DNA from: an uncultured Collinsella sp. | GTDB lineage: Bacteria; Actinomycetota; Coriobacteriia; Coriobacteriales; Coriobacteriaceae | NCBI GenBank assembly: GCA_902472315.1 | Contig: CABRNM010000005.1 | Location: 33,507 to 97,506 of the forward strand | Length of the DNA stretch: 64,000 bases | Reading direction: 5' to 3' | Part shown: piece by piece, positions 51,186-59,824 of the stretch | How the letters are laid out: every line of letters begins with the position of its first letter | Numbering within the stretch: the first letter of the stretch is position 1 | Program-made: the position numbers and the translations under genes | Notes under the pieces: model-generated | Seen by the model: only the letters and a program-made list of their open reading frames with translations | Databases searched by the model: none | Told to the model about the DNA's origin: nothing

Positions 51186-51635
51186 TCAACTGTCCAGATC
51201 GACATCGCCAGACTCCACCGTAAACGCAGGTTTGGTGCTCACCAGATAAAATCGGGTCACTTTGCTATCTCTAAATAGATAGAGCTGGCCCTGCTCGCGT
51301 CGGCGTGACATATACGCCACGTGGACCGTACCGAATTCTTCGCCGTTTTCCTTCTTTAATATCAGGATGTTGGGGTCATCCGTACGCTTAAACTGCCCGT
51401 CAACGCAGCTGCCGTCTTTGTCGACCAGTTGCCACCGATGGTTATCCTCTTCAAGAAAGGCCAGGGTTTCCAGACTCGTCTTGTCGTCCTGATAGTAACC
51501 GTCAATGGCAAACCCTTCGGAAGCGCATTCCTGCATATAGGACGTTTCTCGGCTTATAGCAAACAGCCCTGTAGCGCCCAGGAGCACAGCCAGGCAGACC
51601 ACTGCAAGGGTTATCGAAATAGCACGGCGACCCAT
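51186..51635 (-). CDS. Hypothetical membrane-anchored small protein
   Basis: This 149-residue protein has one N-terminal membrane helix (AISITLAVVCLAVLLGATGLFA), so the rest is probably outside the cell. The outer part shows a beta-rich pattern with NHRWQLVDKDGSCVDGQFKR and NILILKKENGEEFGTVHVAY, like small lipocalin-style or DUF-type stress proteins, but I do not recognise the family. No lipobox cysteine is seen. It lies alone between DUF389 and an arylsulfotransferase remnant. Confidence 0.6.
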   Translation of the reverse strand: MGRRAISITLAVVCLAVLLGATGLFAISRETSYMQECASEGFAIDGYYQDDKTSLETLAFLEEDNHRWQLVDKDGSCVDGQFKRTDDPNILILKKENGEEFGTVHVAYMSRRREQGQLYLFRDSKVTRFYLVSTKPAFTVESGDVDLDS

Positions 51636-51825
51636 GTTAGCCCAACCGATAGTTGTTTAACGGAGCGCGAAACACACCTGGAACCTCCGATATCAGGGGG
51701 AACGTCGCCAGCAGGCTGTCGACAACTATATGCTTCTGACATCAAACCATATGGCTGCCACTCGCGGAGGGGGCATCGGCGAACGGCGTGTTTTCATACT
51801 CCATTGGTCAAACCTAAGCGCAGCG

Positions 51826-52329
51826 CTACAGCTCGTACTTGTACACGCGGTAGATGTACTTCTCGGCTTCCATCTCGTAGGTGGCGATGGGCAGTCCATA
51901 GCGATCGTACTCGGCAAAAGTCTTGGCCATGCCCGATGCCACGAGCATGCTATTCGAATCGCCGACGCGCTGCGCACTGCTCGCATAGCCCGAGAACGGC
52001 ACGGCGATCTGGTCCACAAGCTCGTAGGTGCGCACGGTCTCGTCCACCGTAAAGATGCGCCCAAACGAATGCGTTCCCTTGCTGTAGTCGGTCACCACCG
52101 CGGCGCCCAGCTGGCCCCAGTCGAACTTGGGATAGCGCTCGGTCGCACCAAAGTTGTTGTCGTATAGCAGCACCTGGTAGCGACCAGTCGCTGCCGTGTC
52201 AGAACTCGGCAGATACGTCACGCTGTGCTGGCCTGCATTGAGCGAGAAATCACCCTGGGCCTGCAATAACTTGTCTTCAAAGCCCGAGCCAGCCCATTGC
52301 CACTCCTTTCTATTTCTGGGTCCATCTTC
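51826..52329 (-). pseudogene. 3' remnant of an aryl-sulfate sulfotransferase-like gene
   Basis: The open frame from 52329 down to 51826 has no proper start (only a TTG) and reads WQWAGSGFEDKLLQAQGDFS, then NAGQHSVTYLP, LLYDNNFG and finally EAEKYIYRVYKYEL. This fits the C-terminal third of AssT-type PAPS-independent arylsulfotransferases, with the GQH and DN motifs at the right spacing. The N-terminal two thirds are missing, and a dehydrogenase gene follows directly upstream. It is judged a truncated gene, with the family assignment from memory. Confidence 0.6.
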
Positions 52330-52383
52330 TCACTGCTGGCGGCCGAAAATGATCCGTTTTCCTCCGACCCCGAGGGATCGTTC

Positions 52384-53343
52384 TTAGTACTTGAAGAAGC
52401 CCTCGCCCGAGCTTTCGCCCAGCTTGCCTTCGTCGAGCATTTTCTTGAGAACGGAGGCCATGGCCTTAAAGTTGTAGGGCATCATCATCTTCTTGAGCAG
52501 CGGGCTCACCAGGCCCGGCACCTTCTGATACTGCATGACGATGTTGTAGGCCGTCTGGATACCCACCGTGTCGAATACGCGGAACGGGCCCTTGGGAGCG
52601 CCGGTGCCACGCGTCCACGCGAGGTCGATGCTCTTGGGATCGCTCACGCCCGAGACGTACAGATCAAGGCCCGAAAGCAGCCACGGTACCAACATGGAGT
52701 TGAGCAGATAACCGTTCTTTTCCTTGTTGACGGGCAACGCCAGCATACGGATGTCGTTGGCAAAGTCGACGAGTTCATCGAAGTAGCGCTTGTCGGTCTG
52801 GTCCTGTGCCATGACCTCGGTCATGTTGTTCTTCCAGATAGAGTTGGCAAAGTGCAGCGACAGGTACTTCTCGGGGCGGCCAGTGTACTTGGCAAAGGTA
52901 CTCGGCAGTAACGTGGAGGAGTTGGTCACGACGACGGTCTTTTGCGGAAGGACCGGGGCGAGCTTCTTGTAAAAATCGATTTTTGCCTGGGTGTCCTCGG
53001 CCATAGACTCGATGACCAAGTCGGCGTCGGCCACTGCCTTGGCAAGATCGAGCTCCAGCTTGAGTGTGGAGTAGGCGCGCTCAACGGCGGCGAGTGCCGC
53101 CTCTTTGTCGAAGGGCTTGCCGCTATCGGCGATACCGGAGCACCACTCGCCCGTGCCGTCCGCCATACCCTCGATTGCCGCGATGTACTCCTCGCGCACA
53201 TGATCGATCTTGGGCTGGGTGCGACCGATGCTGCCCTCGCTGCGCAGCCAAATCGTTACATCGAAGCCGCAGTAGGCAGCCTGAAAGGCAATCTGGCTTC
53301 CCAGCACGCCGCCGCCGGCAACGCAAACGGTCTTGTAGCTCAT
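52384..53343 (-). CDS. 3-hydroxyacyl-CoA dehydrogenase
   Basis: This 319-residue NAD-dependent enzyme has the Rossmann start VCVAGGGVLGSQIAFQAAY (residues 6-24), the SMAEDTQAKIDFYKKLAPVL helix, TNSSTLLPSTFA, and the C-terminal 3HCDH domain from about 195 (NKEKNGYLLNSMLVPWLLSG). The usual HFFNP motif is replaced by LHFANSIWKNNM, so it belongs to a divergent subfamily. It would oxidise or reduce beta-hydroxyacyl-CoA, possibly beside the dehydratase system encoded next. The start has AGAGG upstream. Confidence 0.88.
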   Translation of the reverse strand: MSYKTVCVAGGGVLGSQIAFQAAYCGFDVTIWLRSEGSIGRTQPKIDHVREEYIAAIEGMADGTGEWCSGIADSGKPFDKEAALAAVERAYSTLKLELDLAKAVADADLVIESMAEDTQAKIDFYKKLAPVLPQKTVVVTNSSTLLPSTFAKYTGRPEKYLSLHFANSIWKNNMTEVMAQDQTDKRYFDELVDFANDIRMLALPVNKEKNGYLLNSMLVPWLLSGLDLYVSGVSDPKSIDLAWTRGTGAPKGPFRVFDTVGIQTAYNIVMQYQKVPGLVSPLLKKMMMPYNFKAMASVLKKMLDEGKLGESSGEGFFKY

Positions 53344-53469
53344 AGGAACAGTCCTCTCTTACGTAATTCCATAGATGTGTATTTATTCAACCGTAAGAGG
53401 GCTGCACACTGGGGGTGGGTTCTATAAACGGACGGTAATTTGCGGCGAACGGCTACATCTGTTCATTAT

Positions 53470-53696
53470 CTCAGGGTTCCGAGGGCGATTTTTTGTGCCA
53501 CCGAGACGTCGTTTGCGGAAGTATGCGGCAAATTCCGGAACCCTTGAGCACCCCCCGATTTTCCGCCAATAAAACCGCAGGTACAGGGCTTGGACATATT
53601 CGGTGTGCTCGGTCTATTCAGATTTTGCCGCATACTTCCGAAATCTGAGTTCGCAAAGGGTGATAGTCGGGGCGTTTACGCAACATATGTCCAAGC
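53470..53696. repeat. Structured intergenic region with three overlapping inverted repeats
   Basis: CGGAAGTATGCGGCAAA (53516-53532) is repeated inverted at 53624-53640. GCTTGGACATAT (53588-53599) is inverted at 53685-53696. CTCAGGGTTCCG (53472 region) pairs with CGGAACCCTTGAG (53535 region). The three pairs interleave, so they cannot form one simple hairpin. No gene is seen in 53344-53761. TTTACGCAACATATGTCCA matches a stretch in the element at 16980-17196. Confidence 0.55.
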
Positions 53697-53698
53697 AA

Positions 53699-53733
53699 AA
53701 ACGGGTGGTAGCCGGTACGACTACCACCCGTTT
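53699..53733 (-). terminator. Terminator of the dehydratase/activase operon
   Basis: AAACGGGTGGTAG and CTACCACCCGTTT pair perfectly over 13 bp, with TTTTTGC following on the minus strand. Confidence 0.8.
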
Positions 53734-53761
53734 GTCTCATATCTAGCCCATAGCAGGCAAG

Positions 53762-56700
53762 CTACTTCTTAATGCCGCGTCCCAGGCGCTCAGCGACCGA
53801 CGCCACAGCACTCTCATCGACCGAGCCGCAGCTCACGCAGCCGTCATGGGCACGCATCTGGCCGGTGACCTCGTCCATCGCGAGCGGCGCCACCTTCTCG
53901 AGCTTAAAGCCCTTGCCGGCGCGCATGTTCTCCTTTGCCACGCTGATCATAAGCTTAATACGGTTGAGCTGGTTGACCTCGGATGCACCGGGGTCGTAGT
54001 CCACCGCAACGATGTTGCTCTCAGGATGTTGACGGCGCAGCTCCTTGATCACGGCCTTGCCCACCACGTGGTTGGGCAGGCACGCGAAGGGCTGCGTGCA
54101 GATAATGTTGGGCGCGCCATGGTCAATCAGGTCGAGCATCTCGGCCGTGAGCAGCCAGCCCTCGCCCATGTTGTTGCACACCGAAAGCACCGTGCGGGCC
54201 TTGTCGGCCATGGTGCCGATGCGCTCGGGTGCCTCGAAGCGGCGGGACTTTTCGAGCATCTCCTCCACCGGTGTGCGCATCCAGTCCACGAGCTTGATGA
54301 GCGCCTGCATACCAGCGCGCGTGGTAGCAGAGCTTCCCAGCTCGTCCTTCTGCAGCTCGGCGTTGCTCATGGAGTACAGGAAGAAGTCGAGCAGGCCCGG
54401 CACCACGGCCTCGCAGCCCTCGCGCTCGATAACGTCAACCACGTGGTTGTTGGCCGTAGGGTGGAACTTGACCAAGATCTCGCCGACCACGCCCACGCGC
54501 GGCTTGGTGCCCTCGCCCACGAGCGGCATGGTGTCGAACGCGCGGATGGCCTCGCGGCACAGCTTGGTGTAGTTGTGGCGGTTGAACTTAGGCGCCAGCT
54601 TGCGGGCACGCGCCATGTACTCCTCGTAGAGCGCGTTGGCGGCACCGGGCGTGGCCTCGTACGGACGGCAGCGGTAGAGCATCTGCATCATCACGTCGCC
54701 AAAGAGCACCGCGTAGACTGCCTGCTTAAGCAGCGCCGGCGTAATCTTAAAGCCGGGGTTGTCCTCGCCGAGCGCCACGGCCGAAAGCGAGATCACTGGG
54801 ATCTCGGGGTGGCCGCTCTCACGCAGGGCCTTGCGGATGAGTGCGATGTAGTTGGTGGCACGGCAGCCGCCGCCGGTCTGGCTGATAACCACGGCCGTCT
54901 TGGACAGGTCGTACCGGCCGCTCTCGATGGCCTCCATAATCTGGCCCGTTACCAGAATCGACGGGTAGCAAATGTCATTGTTCACGTAGCGCAGGCCGGC
55001 CTCGACGGCGTCGTGATCGGTCGAGGGCAGCAGCTCCAGGTTGTAGCCGGCACCGCGGAATACCTCTTTGACCAGGTCAAAGTGGATCGGCGCCATCTGC
55101 GGGCACAGGATGGTGTAGTCCTCGTCGCGCATCTGTTCGGTGAAGGGCACCTTGGGCCACGCGGTCGATGCGCTCTCACGCTGCGCCTCGAACGTGTACT
55201 TGCGGCTCGCAAACGCGGGAGCATCCGTGGAGGGAGCCACCGGCGCGGCATCGCCCTGCTCGTAGGCCTCGCCCGCGGCCGTGGCCTCGGCCAAGCGCTC
55301 TGCCTCCTGGTCCTTGAGCGCTGCCATGAGCGAGCGAATACGGATACGCGCGGCACCCAGGTTGGATACCTCGTCAATCTTGAGCACGGTGTAGATCTTG
55401 CCGCTGGCTTCCAGAATCTCCTGAACCTGGTCGGTGGTCAGGGCATCCAGGCCGCAGCCGAAAGAGTTGAGCTGGATCAGGTCCAGGTCGTTGCGCATCG
55501 TCACAAAGCGGGCGACGGCGTACAGGCGGCTGTGGTACATCCACTGGTCAACAACGCGAATCGGACGCTCGGGCTTTACCAGATGCGCAAGCGAATCCTC
55601 GGTAAAGACCGCAAAGCCAAAGCTCGAGATAAGCTCGGGCAGGGCGTGGTTGATCTCGGGGTCGTTGTGGTAGGGACGGCCGGCGAGTACGATGCCGTGA
55701 CCACCGTGGTCCTCGACCCACTTAAGGGCCTCCTCGCCCATGGTCTGGATGTCCTCGTGGAAGCGCGCATCGGCCTCAAAGGCGGCGTTGACGGCGGCAT
55801 CGACCTCGGAGCGCGTGATCTTGGGACCACGCACGCGGCCGCGACCAGCCTCGGCATCGGCCACACGGTCGACGGCGAGCACCTGATACAGGCGGCGCTT
55901 GAGCTCGGTCTTGTCGTGATAGGGCACAAACGGATACAGGAACTCGATGTTCTGCTCGCGGATCTCGTCGATGTTGAGTGCCAACGCCGTGGGGTAGCTC
56001 ATGACGATGGGGCAGTTATAGCAGTTACCGGCAGTCGGGTCCTCCTTGCGCTCCCAGCGCACGCACGGCATCCAAATGAAGTCGACGTCGCGGTCGATAA
56101 GGTTCATCACGTGGCCGTGGCTCATCTTGGCCGGATAGCACACGCTCTCGGACGGCATGGACTCGATGCCCGCCTGGTAGGTCTTCTTACTCGACTGGTC
56201 GGACAGCTGCACGCTAAAGCCCAGGCGCGTAAAGAACGCATGCCAGAAGGGGTAGTTCTCGTACATGTTGAGCGCACGGGGGATGCCGACGGTGCCGCGC
56301 GGGGCCTCGTCGGGGCTCAGCACCTCGCGGTTAAAGAGCAGCTCGTTTTTCTTTTTGAAGAGGTTGGGGGCCTCGGTCTTCTGCTTTTTGTGGCCGGCGC
56401 CCTTCTCGCAGCGGTTGCCGGTAATGAAGCGCCTGCCGCCGCCAAAGTCGTTGACGGTGAGCTGGCAGTTGTTGGAGCAGCGACCGCAGCGGACATGCTT
56501 TTGCGTCACGGTAAGGTGCGCGATGTCCTCAGCCGAAAGGATGGTCGAGGTGCCATCGGCACCGGCGCGATCGCGGGCGAGCAGGGCCGCACCATAGGCG
56601 CCCATGCAGCCGGCGATGTCGGGACGCACGGCGTGAACGCCAGTGAGCTGCTCAAACGCACGCAGCGTAGCGTCGGACATAAAGGTGCCGCCCTGGACGA

Positions 56701-58549
56701 TCACTTGGCTGCCAATCTCCTTGGGGTCGCGCAGCTTAATGACCTTGAACAAGGCGTTCTTGATGACGGAATAGGACAGGCCGGCCGCAATGTCGCCCAC
56801 CGTGGCGCCTTCCTTTTGCGCCTGCTTGACGCGCGAGTTCATAAAGACCGTGCAGCGACTGCCCAGGTCGACCGGGGCCTTGGCATGGATGGCGGCGTCG
56901 GCGAACGCGCGCACGTCCATGTTCATAGAGACGGCGAAGCTCTCGATAAAGCTACCGCAACCCGACGAGCAGGCCTCGTTGAGCATGATGTGCTCGATAA
57001 CGCCGTCCTTGACGCGCAGGCACTTCATGTCCTGGCCGCCAATGTCCAGAATGAACTCGACGCCGGGCAGGAATGCCTTGGCGCCGCGCAGGTGCGCGAC
57101 GGTCTCGATCTCGCCGGAATCGGCCTTGAGGGCCTCGATGAGCAACGCCTCACCGTAGCCCGTGGTAGTCACGTGGCCGATGGTACAGCCGGCGGGGATG
57201 TGGTTGTAGAAATCGGCCATGATGACCTTGGCCGTGCCTAGGATGTCGCCGTTGTTGTTGCCGTACCAGGTGTGCAGCAGCTGACCGTCCTCGCCCACGA
57301 GCGCGGCCTTCATGGTGGTGGAGCCGGCGTCGATGCCGATGAACACGCGTCCGGTGTAGCCGTCGAGCTTGCCCTTGGGGACGACTTCCTGGTCGTGGCG
57401 GGTCTTGAACTCGGCAAAGTCCTCGTCGGTGGCAAAGAGCGGGTCCAGACGCTCGACCTCGGCACCCTGCGTGTCACCCAGGGCATCGATAGCCTCGATG
57501 AGCTGCGGGAACGTGCTGAGCTTGTTGGACTCATGCGCCATGGCGGCGCCGCTCGCCACAAACAGGTGGGCGTTTTGGGGCACAATGCGGTGCTCCTCGT
57601 CCAGGTTGAGCGTGAGGTAGAAGCGATGGCGCAGCTCGGAGAGATACTGCAGCGGGCCGCCCAAGAAGGCGACGTTACCGCGGATGGGACGGCCGCACGC
57701 CAGACCCGAGATGGTCTGGGTCACGACGGCCTGGAAGATGGAAGCGGCGACGTCCTCGGGACGGGCGCCTTCGTTGAGCAGCGGCTGCACGTCGGTCTTG
57801 GCAAAAACGCCGCAGCGGCTGGCGATGGGATAGATGGTGGTGGCGTTGGCCGCGAGTTCGTTAAGGCCGCTGGCGTCGGTGTGCAGCAGAGTGGCCATCT
57901 GGTCGATGAAGGCGCCCGTGCCGCCGGCGCAGGTGCCGTTCATGCGCTGCTCGATGCCGTTGTCGAAGTAGATGATCTTGGCGTCCTCGCCGCCCAGCTC
58001 GATGGCGACGTCGGTGGCCGGGATGAGGGTCTCGACAGCGCGCTTGCTGGCGATGACCTCCTGGACAAACTCCAGGTCGAGCCACTGGGACAGCAGCAGG
58101 CCGCCCGAACCGGTAATGGCGCAGGTCATTTGGGCCGTCGGCAGCACGGTCGCGGCACCCTCGAACAAGTCGCGGGCGCAAGCGCGGACGTCGGTGTGGT
58201 GACGCTGGTACTTGGCGTAGACAATCTGGTTGTCGTCGTTGAGCACAGCGAGCTTAACGGTGGTGGAGCCCACGTCGATGCCCAGGTGCAGGTTGCCGCG
58301 GGCGGCCTCGGGATTGAAGATCGCGCCTTCGGGGGCCTGGGCGGCGGTGGCGGCTAGGGGCTCAGCGGCGGTGGCGGGCTCGCTAGCGACGGACGTCTCC
58401 CCTGCCGCGTTCTTGGCATCGGCAACTGCCTCGGCAACTTTCTCAGCAGCCGCGGTCGCGGCCTTCTGCGCGGCATCCACCACGGCGGGTGCAGCCTCAC
58501 GCGCGGCAGCGACCATACGGTCCTTAATACCCTCGACGAGTTTGCTCAT
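53762..58549 (-). CDS. Giant 2-hydroxyacyl-CoA dehydratase activase/reductase fusion protein
   Basis: This 1595-residue protein has an Ala-rich amphipathic leader (1-80). ASKHA module 1 (88-340) has IDVGSTT, NGTCAGGTGAF with Cys207, and SRCGVFAKTD. ASKHA module 2 (402-660) has IDAGSTT, DIGGQDMK, NEACSSGCGSF with Cys527/531, and GSRCTVF. A four-cysteine patch follows (C688, C691, C695, C714). A DUF2229/HgdB-like half (740-1595) carries more conserved Cys (SESVCYPAK, NCYNCP, NNDICYPS, GGGCRATN). It thus unites an ATP-driven electron activator with a cluster-bearing reductase or dehydratase part. The substrate is unknown; double-cubane cluster reductases are the nearest mechanistic model. It lies 11 bp past its TetR-type regulator. 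Confidence 0.9.
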   Translation of the reverse strand: MSKLVEGIKDRMVAAAREAAPAVVDAAQKAATAAAEKVAEAVADAKNAAGETSVASEPATAAEPLAATAAQAPEGAIFNPEAARGNLHLGIDVGSTTVKLAVLNDDNQIVYAKYQRHHTDVRACARDLFEGAATVLPTAQMTCAITGSGGLLLSQWLDLEFVQEVIASKRAVETLIPATDVAIELGGEDAKIIYFDNGIEQRMNGTCAGGTGAFIDQMATLLHTDASGLNELAANATTIYPIASRCGVFAKTDVQPLLNEGARPEDVAASIFQAVVTQTISGLACGRPIRGNVAFLGGPLQYLSELRHRFYLTLNLDEEHRIVPQNAHLFVASGAAMAHESNKLSTFPQLIEAIDALGDTQGAEVERLDPLFATDEDFAEFKTRHDQEVVPKGKLDGYTGRVFIGIDAGSTTMKAALVGEDGQLLHTWYGNNNGDILGTAKVIMADFYNHIPAGCTIGHVTTTGYGEALLIEALKADSGEIETVAHLRGAKAFLPGVEFILDIGGQDMKCLRVKDGVIEHIMLNEACSSGCGSFIESFAVSMNMDVRAFADAAIHAKAPVDLGSRCTVFMNSRVKQAQKEGATVGDIAAGLSYSVIKNALFKVIKLRDPKEIGSQVIVQGGTFMSDATLRAFEQLTGVHAVRPDIAGCMGAYGAALLARDRAGADGTSTILSAEDIAHLTVTQKHVRCGRCSNNCQLTVNDFGGGRRFITGNRCEKGAGHKKQKTEAPNLFKKKNELLFNREVLSPDEAPRGTVGIPRALNMYENYPFWHAFFTRLGFSVQLSDQSSKKTYQAGIESMPSESVCYPAKMSHGHVMNLIDRDVDFIWMPCVRWERKEDPTAGNCYNCPIVMSYPTALALNIDEIREQNIEFLYPFVPYHDKTELKRRLYQVLAVDRVADAEAGRGRVRGPKITRSEVDAAVNAAFEADARFHEDIQTMGEEALKWVEDHGGHGIVLAGRPYHNDPEINHALPELISSFGFAVFTEDSLAHLVKPERPIRVVDQWMYHSRLYAVARFVTMRNDLDLIQLNSFGCGLDALTTDQVQEILEASGKIYTVLKIDEVSNLGAARIRIRSLMAALKDQEAERLAEATAAGEAYEQGDAAPVAPSTDAPAFASRKYTFEAQRESASTAWPKVPFTEQMRDEDYTILCPQMAPIHFDLVKEVFRGAGYNLELLPSTDHDAVEAGLRYVNNDICYPSILVTGQIMEAIESGRYDLSKTAVVISQTGGGCRATNYIALIRKALRESGHPEIPVISLSAVALGEDNPGFKITPALLKQAVYAVLFGDVMMQMLYRCRPYEATPGAANALYEEYMARARKLAPKFNRHNYTKLCREAIRAFDTMPLVGEGTKPRVGVVGEILVKFHPTANNHVVDVIEREGCEAVVPGLLDFFLYSMSNAELQKDELGSSATTRAGMQALIKLVDWMRTPVEEMLEKSRRFEAPERIGTMADKARTVLSVCNNMGEGWLLTAEMLDLIDHGAPNIICTQPFACLPNHVVGKAVIKELRRQHPESNIVAVDYDPGASEVNQLNRIKLMISVAKENMRAGKGFKLEKVAPLAMDEVTGQMRAHDGCVSCGSVDESAVASVAERLGRGIKK

Positions 58550-58560
58550 TGTCTCTCCTC

Positions 58561-59271
58561 TTAGTTGTTGGACTCGACGGCTGCGGCGGTGTCGGCCGCG
58601 TCCTCGAGCTGTAGATTCAATAGCTTCATGCCGTATTCCGGCACGTTGATATCGATGGGTTGGCCATACAGGTCACCAGGGCGCACAAAAGCGAGCACCG
58701 TCATAATGCGCGCCATGGCCTCGGGCGATTCGGTGAGCCCACGCTCAAACCAGCGCTGAATCAGGCCGACCTCGGCACTCACGACGTAGGTAACGTAGTA
58801 GTCGAAGAACGTGCCCAGCGCCAAGCCCAAAATGCCCGTCTGTGCGCGCGGCACCACGGCCTCGCGTGCGGTATCGATGATCTTTTTAATAAAGGCGGGG
58901 TCGCCGCCCGGACCCAGCAGTGATCCGATCAAATCGCGGTTGGCCGCAAGGTAGCGCAGCAACTCAACCGAACCGGGCGCCGGCTCGAGCTCATCGATGT
59001 TGTGATAGAGATCGGGCAGTTGAGCTGCGGTGATGAGCTCAATGCGCTCACGAATCTCGGCCAGCAAGCCGTCCTCGATTTGATTGATAAAGTCGGGAAT
59101 ATCGCGGTAGTGCGAATAGAACGTGCGGCGCGTAAGGCCAGCGCGCTCGGTGAGCGACGCGACATTAATGCGCGAAAGGTCGCCGCTTTCGGCAAGTTCG
59201 CTGGCAAGTGCCTGGCGAAGGGCACGCTGTGAGCGAAGGGACCGGCGATCGCATTTCTCGAGCTGGGACAA
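58561..59271 (-). CDS. TetR/AcrR family regulator of the dehydratase/activase gene
   Basis: This 236-residue protein has an N-terminal helix-turn-helix (about 12-60; RINVASLTERAGLTRRTFYS then HYRDIPDFI) and a long ligand domain. The start is TTG 59271 with AAGGAGG upstream. It is the first gene of the operon; the giant fusion gene follows after 11 bp. Two TGCACA-type palindromes just upstream are probable self-regulation operators. A CoA-linked substrate may be the ligand, by analogy to other operons of this kind. Confidence 0.88.
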   Translation of the reverse strand: MSQLEKCDRRSLRSQRALRQALASELAESGDLSRINVASLTERAGLTRRTFYSHYRDIPDFINQIEDGLLAEIRERIELITAAQLPDLYHNIDELEPAPGSVELLRYLAANRDLIGSLLGPGGDPAFIKKIIDTAREAVVPRAQTGILGLALGTFFDYYVTYVVSAEVGLIQRWFERGLTESPEAMARIMTVLAFVRPGDLYGQPIDINVPEYGMKLLNLQLEDAADTAAAVESNN

Positions 59272-59292
59272 GCGTCCTCCTTGTTACTCAGC

Positions 59293-59337
59293 CTGTGCGC
59301 TATTGCACAGTGCGAGTATTATTGCACACCGTGTGCA
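59293..59337. promoter_or_regulatory. Pair of TGCACA palindromes, probable TetR operators
   Basis: CTGTGC-N6-GCACAG (59293-59310) and the perfect TGCACAC-C-GTGTGCA (59323-59337) share the same half-site. They lie 22-66 bp before the regulator start. Confidence 0.6.
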
Positions 59338-59363
59338 TCAACACGTAAAGGCATTATTTGGGA

Positions 59364-59392
59364 TGTGACAAAGGGGCTGCCCCTTTGTCACA
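59364..59392. repeat. Dispersed hairpin repeat with perfect 13-bp stem
   Basis: TGTGACAAAGGGG and CCCCTTTGTCACA pair around CTG. It differs at few bases from the copy at 60089-60119. Confidence 0.65.
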
Positions 59393-59520
59393 ACCCACCT
59401 GGCTTTTGGAGCGGCATTACCGATTGTCCAAAATGTCATTCGTGGGTAGAATAATGTCGACGGCAGCCCAAGTTCTGCAAAGCTGGGCAGCGCCGTTGTT
59501 TGCATTAGGGGGTCAACGCC

Positions 59521-59646
59521 TTAGCGGCGGCGACCCCTTCTGTTGCGCTTCGAACGCTGCTTGAGTGCCTCGGAAAGGCCGACAAGCGCCGTGAAGAACG
59601 AGACCAAAGCGGTCAGAAGTCTCACGAAATCAATCAAATCGGTCAT
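59521..59646 (-). CDS. 41-residue membrane peptide, possible holin-like/type I toxin
   Basis: This short gene starts at ATG 59646 behind a near-perfect ribosome site (GGGAGGTGAT, 8 nt spacing). It encodes one hydrophobic helix (LLTALVSFFTALVGLSEAL) and a very basic tail (KQRSKRNRRGRRR). A hairpin (GGGGTC...GACCCC, about 59508-59537) overlaps the stop codon and may be its terminator. One helix plus a charged tail and a strong ribosome site resemble holin-like toxin peptides of type I toxin-antitoxin systems. No antisense RNA promoter could be identified with confidence. It lies alone between palindromic elements. Confidence 0.65.
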   Translation of the reverse strand: MTDLIDFVRLLTALVSFFTALVGLSEALKQRSKRNRRGRRR

Positions 59647-59766
59647 GGGCATCACCTCCCATCAGATGGAGGGCGTTGCCCGGCACATGGAACTGCCGCC
59701 AACAGTATCAATTCTATCAAAGCGCAGTTAGATATGCGAATGTTTGTTCGTATTTCAGAAGATCGG

Positions 59767-59811
59767 AGCTCGGGTACGGCGAAGGAACAGTTCCTTTGCC
59801 GTACCCGAGCT
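59767..59811. repeat. 45-bp near-perfect palindrome
   Basis: The 22-bp arms AGCTCGGGTACGGC... and ...GCCGTACCCGAGCT pair with one mismatch around a single central A (59789). The lack of a loop suits a cruciform or protein site better than a terminator. There is no T-run on either side. Confidence 0.6.
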
Positions 59812-59824
59812 TGTCGCCGAACTG

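Noticed and set aside
53846..57241. 1131-codon open frame on the plus strand
   Set aside because: It is antisense to the giant activase gene, whose motifs are unmistakable. Long antisense frames are common in GC-rich coding DNA.
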